64,000 bases of DNA, taken from the NCBI GenBank assembly GCA_019634595.1, contig JAHCBC010000002.1, positions 62,001-126,000 of the forward strand, written 5' to 3'. Below are positions 61,121 through 64,000 of this stretch, in pieces. Under the pieces are notes generated by a model. It made no database searches. It was not told where the DNA came from and worked only from the letters and a program-made list of their open reading frames with translations. The first letter of the stretch is position 1. Every line of letters starts with the position of its first letter. Position numbers and translations under genes: made by a program. Source of the stretch: Akkermansiaceae bacterium (GTDB taxonomy: Bacteria; Verrucomicrobiota; Verrucomicrobiia; Verrucomicrobiales; Akkermansiaceae).

Positions 61121-63916
61121 CTACTCTCCGATACGGAGCTGGAAAAATTTCTTTCCATCACTGAACGGGTCGGAGCCACGGACGGGAATGCCGATGTGGC
61201 GGAAATCTCCGGCGGCCTGGAACAAGGAGGGCGACGCCAGGGCGGGAACGCGCTGCCAGCCGGTGAGATTGTCCGACTCCCAAACTTCCATCTTCATGCC
61301 GTTGGCCCGCTGGTGGCGGCGGAGGAGGAAATAGAGCTTCCCGTCCTGGGACAGCAGCCGGGGGCGGGCGTCCGGTCCTGCCGCGCCGGAGAAAAACTCC
61401 ACCAGGTTGGCCACGCCGTCGCCATCCGGGTCCGCACCGGGGCCGGAGATCTGCGGGTCCGCCAGTTGGGCGGCATCGAACCGGGAGAACCTCCATGCGT
61501 CGAACGGCGGGTCCACCAGCTTCACGGTGGCGGAGATGTCCGTGCCGAGGAAATAACCGGAGGAAGGGTTGATGGTGACGGTGACCGTCCGTTCCCCGGA
61601 GGGGACCGCCACCGCCGGGGAACCAACGGGCACCACCAGCTCCCCAACGCCCGCCGGGATGGTGACGGAGGAGGGAAATGACGGCGACAACTCCGCCGGG
61701 GAAGCCGTGCCGCCCCGGGTGAGGTCCACCACCAGCGGAGCGTCCAGCGTGCCGTTCCGGGAGACGATGAACTCCGCCGGGACGCGCCCGCCGCGCATGG
61801 TGGATGGGATGAGCGGGGTGACGCTGACGATGTTGTCCGGGCCGGGCATCACCCAGCGGGCGGCGTCCGCGATGACATACTCATCGGCTCCGGTGGTCTC
61901 GATGAGGAGGCTGCCGGAATTCGAACTGCCCGCATTGAACTGGAAGCTCCCCATACTCACCCAGGTGTTGCTGTTCTGTTCCTGGTCGATGCGGACGAAA
62001 TGGCTGCCGCCGTTGTGGAAGACGGTCACGGGCACGTTCTTCGCCCGGTTGGCCTGGGCGGGCCAGCGGAGATAGACGGTGTAGCTCCCGGAGGCGGGCA
62101 GGTTCGGGACGAAGCGCACGGATTTCGTACCCTGCCCGGTGTTGCCGTCGGTCAGGTAGTCCTTTCCATAGTAGCCGGACTGGGAGGTGCTCTCCGTCCA
62201 CTGGCCGATCTTGATCGCGTTGTCGTCGGCGTTGTCAACGATGGTGCCGGTGCCCGCGCCGCCGTCGGAACCGGTGGTGAGCGCCTGCCTGTCCGCACGC
62301 ATCTTCACCACCAGCTTCGCGTAGGGGACCTGCTGGACGGTGAGGCCATCGTCGATGGCGATGGATGCGGCGGTGGCGGAGGACTGGCCCAACCCCATGA
62401 ACACCGGCTCCATGCGGATGGAGCCGAACGCCATGTGGGAGGAGGACAGGCACCAGGGGACGAGGAGGTTCTCGCACTCCCCCTGCTTCGGCACGATGGA
62501 GCGGTAGGAGATGGGGTAGGGCCCGTTGGTGCGGTCCTGGACGTCGCCCTCGTTGCGGACGAAACCGTTCGCGTTCACGTAGCGCTGCACATGGTGGGAG
62601 TCCATGGTGTAGGCGGCCATGCCGACGGAGTCCGGGGCGACCTCCGTGCCACGGCAGTTCTTCGTGCTCATGACGTAGTCGGAGACCATCCGCCGCGCCT
62701 CGCGCACGTAGAGCTGGTAGGGCCAGTTGCCGTTGTCGGTGAACTCATCCTTCGGCAGGCCCCAGGTGGGGTAGAGACCGTCGGGGTGGCGGGCGCGCAC
62801 CCGCGGGTGGTTCTGCAGCGTCCAGATGAGTCCGCGCTGCCAGTTCTCATGCTCCTTCGCCAGCGCGGTCCGCTGGGCGTGGTTCAGGGTGGCCCAGTTC
62901 CAGCCCGGCCCGTAGTTCCGCCCGATGTAGTCGGTGGAGACGGCACCCGTATTGTTGGAGTCCGTCTTGCGGTTGGGCATGAGGTCCAGCTTGAAGAAAT
63001 TGTTGCCCTGCCCGGCCTCCACGGCCCGCAGGAGCAACTCGTAGTTGGCGGCGTCATACCCGGGTGGCTGCGCCACCATCACGCGGTTGTCCGCGCGGTC
63101 GGTGAGGCACATGCGGAAGCAATACGCCTGCAGCCGGTGGTCCGCCGTGCCGTTCGTGGCGACGGATGGCTCGATGCCTGGCAGCAGTCCGCTGGCGGGG
63201 TTCCCGGCGATCCGGTAGGCGCTGATGCTGGCGAGGTTGTTGGTGAAGTTGTGGCTGCCTTTCCCCACCTGCACGCCGCTGTTATCCTCCCCGTAAACCG
63301 CGTTCGCCTCCCGGCCGATGAACCAGCTCACCCCCGCCCCGGCCATCACGTCCCCTTCGTAGGATGCGTCGATGAACATCTTCCCGCGATAGGTTTCCCC
63401 ACCCTCCATGCGGAGGCCGGTGATGCGCAGGCCATCCATGACCACGCCGTCATCCAGGTCCAGCAGGCCGGTGAAGACGGGCACGTTCCACTCCGACAAC
63501 ATCTCGTTGAACACGGCCTCCGCCACCTTCGGCTCGAAGATGGAGGCGACCTGCGTGGTGTGGTTGAATGCCGCCGTCCCCTGGCCGCTCAGGTTCCGGA
63601 TGGAGGTCCAGTTTGGCTGCTGGGAGTAGTGCACGTACACCCGGTGGTAGAAGTCCCGGCTGAGGCCACCGAGGATGGCCGTGCTCCCCAGGTCCGTCCA
63701 GCCGAGGCCGCTGGAGGTGAGGCCGCCGAGGTGCGCGGTGGGGGAAACCAGCACGACCTTCTTCCCCATCTTCGCGGCCTGGACCGCGGCGGTGATGCCG
63801 CCGGAGGTGCCTCCGTACACGACGATGTCGAACTCATCCGGATGCGCGGAAAGCGCACCATGGATGAGCGGGAACAGGAGCGCGGCGAGCGCCCCGGCCC
63901 GGCCGGTGGGTTTCAT
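61121..63916 (-). CDS. Secreted FAD-dependent oxidoreductase with golvesin-like and C-terminal module
   Basis: 931 residues, signal peptide (MKPTGRAGALAALLFPLIHG). FAD part (about 29-550): DIVVYGGTSGGITAAVQAAK, MGKKVVLVSPTAHLGG and FIDASYEGDVMAGAG, a PF12831-type FAD_oxidored enzyme. About 555-700 is a golvesin/Xly-CBD-like carbohydrate module (SGYYGKDYLTDGNTGQGTKS). About 700-800 is a beta region with a Gly/Pro/Ser-rich linker. Residues 805-931 carry DPDGDGVANLVEFFSG, ESDNLTGW and KFFQLRIGE, the same module as the giant peptidase's C-terminus. Probably oxidises a sugar or a glycoside outside the cytoplasm. First gene of an operon with the esterase fusion. Confidence 0.85.
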   Translation of the reverse strand: MKPTGRAGALAALLFPLIHGALSAHPDEFDIVVYGGTSGGITAAVQAAKMGKKVVLVSPTAHLGGLTSSGLGWTDLGSTAILGGLSRDFYHRVYVHYSQQPNWTSIRNLSGQGTAAFNHTTQVASIFEPKVAEAVFNEMLSEWNVPVFTGLLDLDDGVVMDGLRITGLRMEGGETYRGKMFIDASYEGDVMAGAGVSWFIGREANAVYGEDNSGVQVGKGSHNFTNNLASISAYRIAGNPASGLLPGIEPSVATNGTADHRLQAYCFRMCLTDRADNRVMVAQPPGYDAANYELLLRAVEAGQGNNFFKLDLMPNRKTDSNNTGAVSTDYIGRNYGPGWNWATLNHAQRTALAKEHENWQRGLIWTLQNHPRVRARHPDGLYPTWGLPKDEFTDNGNWPYQLYVREARRMVSDYVMSTKNCRGTEVAPDSVGMAAYTMDSHHVQRYVNANGFVRNEGDVQDRTNGPYPISYRSIVPKQGECENLLVPWCLSSSHMAFGSIRMEPVFMGLGQSSATAASIAIDDGLTVQQVPYAKLVVKMRADRQALTTGSDGGAGTGTIVDNADDNAIKIGQWTESTSQSGYYGKDYLTDGNTGQGTKSVRFVPNLPASGSYTVYLRWPAQANRAKNVPVTVFHNGGSHFVRIDQEQNSNTWVSMGSFQFNAGSSNSGSLLIETTGADEYVIADAARWVMPGPDNIVSVTPLIPSTMRGGRVPAEFIVSRNGTLDAPLVVDLTRGGTASPAELSPSFPSSVTIPAGVGELVVPVGSPAVAVPSGERTVTVTINPSSGYFLGTDISATVKLVDPPFDAWRFSRFDAAQLADPQISGPGADPDGDGVANLVEFFSGAAGPDARPRLLSQDGKLYFLLRRHQRANGMKMEVWESDNLTGWQRVPALASPSLFQAAGDFRHIGIPVRGSDPFSDGKKFFQLRIGE

Positions 63917-64000
63917 AGGGGTTTTGGGTTTTCCGGCGGGATGGGTTTTTTGCCGGAATCCGGGGATTCTCCGCGAGCGGAGCCGCGGTTCAATGAAAAT

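Overview
The window looks like chromosomal DNA of a Verrucomicrobiota bacterium of the Luteolibacter/Verrucomicrobiaceae type. This is inferred from the GC-rich sequence, a DUF1552 protein, two PEP-CTERM proteins, a 3-keto-glycoside-type set (DUF1080, DUF6807, Gfo/Idh, TIM-barrel epimerase), large secreted multi-domain proteins and a Gram-negative envelope gene set (lpxD, Skp/OmpH, Mla system, TolC-like lipoprotein, ExbB/ExbD). I saw no rRNA, tRNA or CRISPR array.

Layout. 1-6.6 kb: end of a DUF1552 gene, convergent rsmI, then a six-gene minus-strand operon (exbB-exbD-tonB-like-zinc-ribbon-fabF-thioesterase) divergent from pyrE. 6.6-11.1 kb: secreted proteins of unknown role, including a papain/C39-like cysteine peptidase. 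11.2-15 kb: minus-strand operon leuC-gumN-leuD-HAD phosphatase. 15-19.2 kb: three very small proteins, two of them lipoproteins, then skp/ompH-lpxD, then a TolC-family lipoprotein. 19.4-32.9 kb: plus-strand operon of a TPR/secretin-N protein, a GYF membrane protein, menH and menB, and further on menA-menC-menE. The two men blocks are separated by about 7.5 kb holding a decayed insertion sequence with long terminal inverted repeats, a 1347-residue modular secreted C39-like peptidase, and a 2OG-Fe(II) oxygenase gene broken by one in-frame stop. 33-38.6 kb: PIN-PhoH ATPase, PEP-CTERM protein, M48 peptidase and alanine dehydrogenase. 38.7-42.2 kb: Mla-type lipid transport operon. 42.3-45 kb: relics of a toxin-antitoxin pair, a lipoprotein-like RbsD/FucU homologue with an RNase III-like mini-protein, and an ECF sigma/anti-sigma pair. 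45-48.9 kb: DUF6807 and Gfo/Idh genes, a REP-associated tyrosine transposase between two copies of its repeat, and rsfS. 49-56 kb: Ski2-like helicase, PEP-CTERM protein, two transporters, a VOC enzyme and a Tyr-rich lipoprotein. 56-64 kb: DUF1080, sugar epimerase, fasciclin, a secreted unknown, then an FAD oxidoreductase followed by an SGNH-alpha/beta hydrolase fusion.

Together the genes cover menaquinone and leucine synthesis, outer-membrane lipid handling and breakdown of sugars or glycosides. At least four kinds of short inverted repeat sit in gaps, mostly between convergent or tandem gene ends. Function calls rest on motif recognition from the translated sequence; no database search was run.
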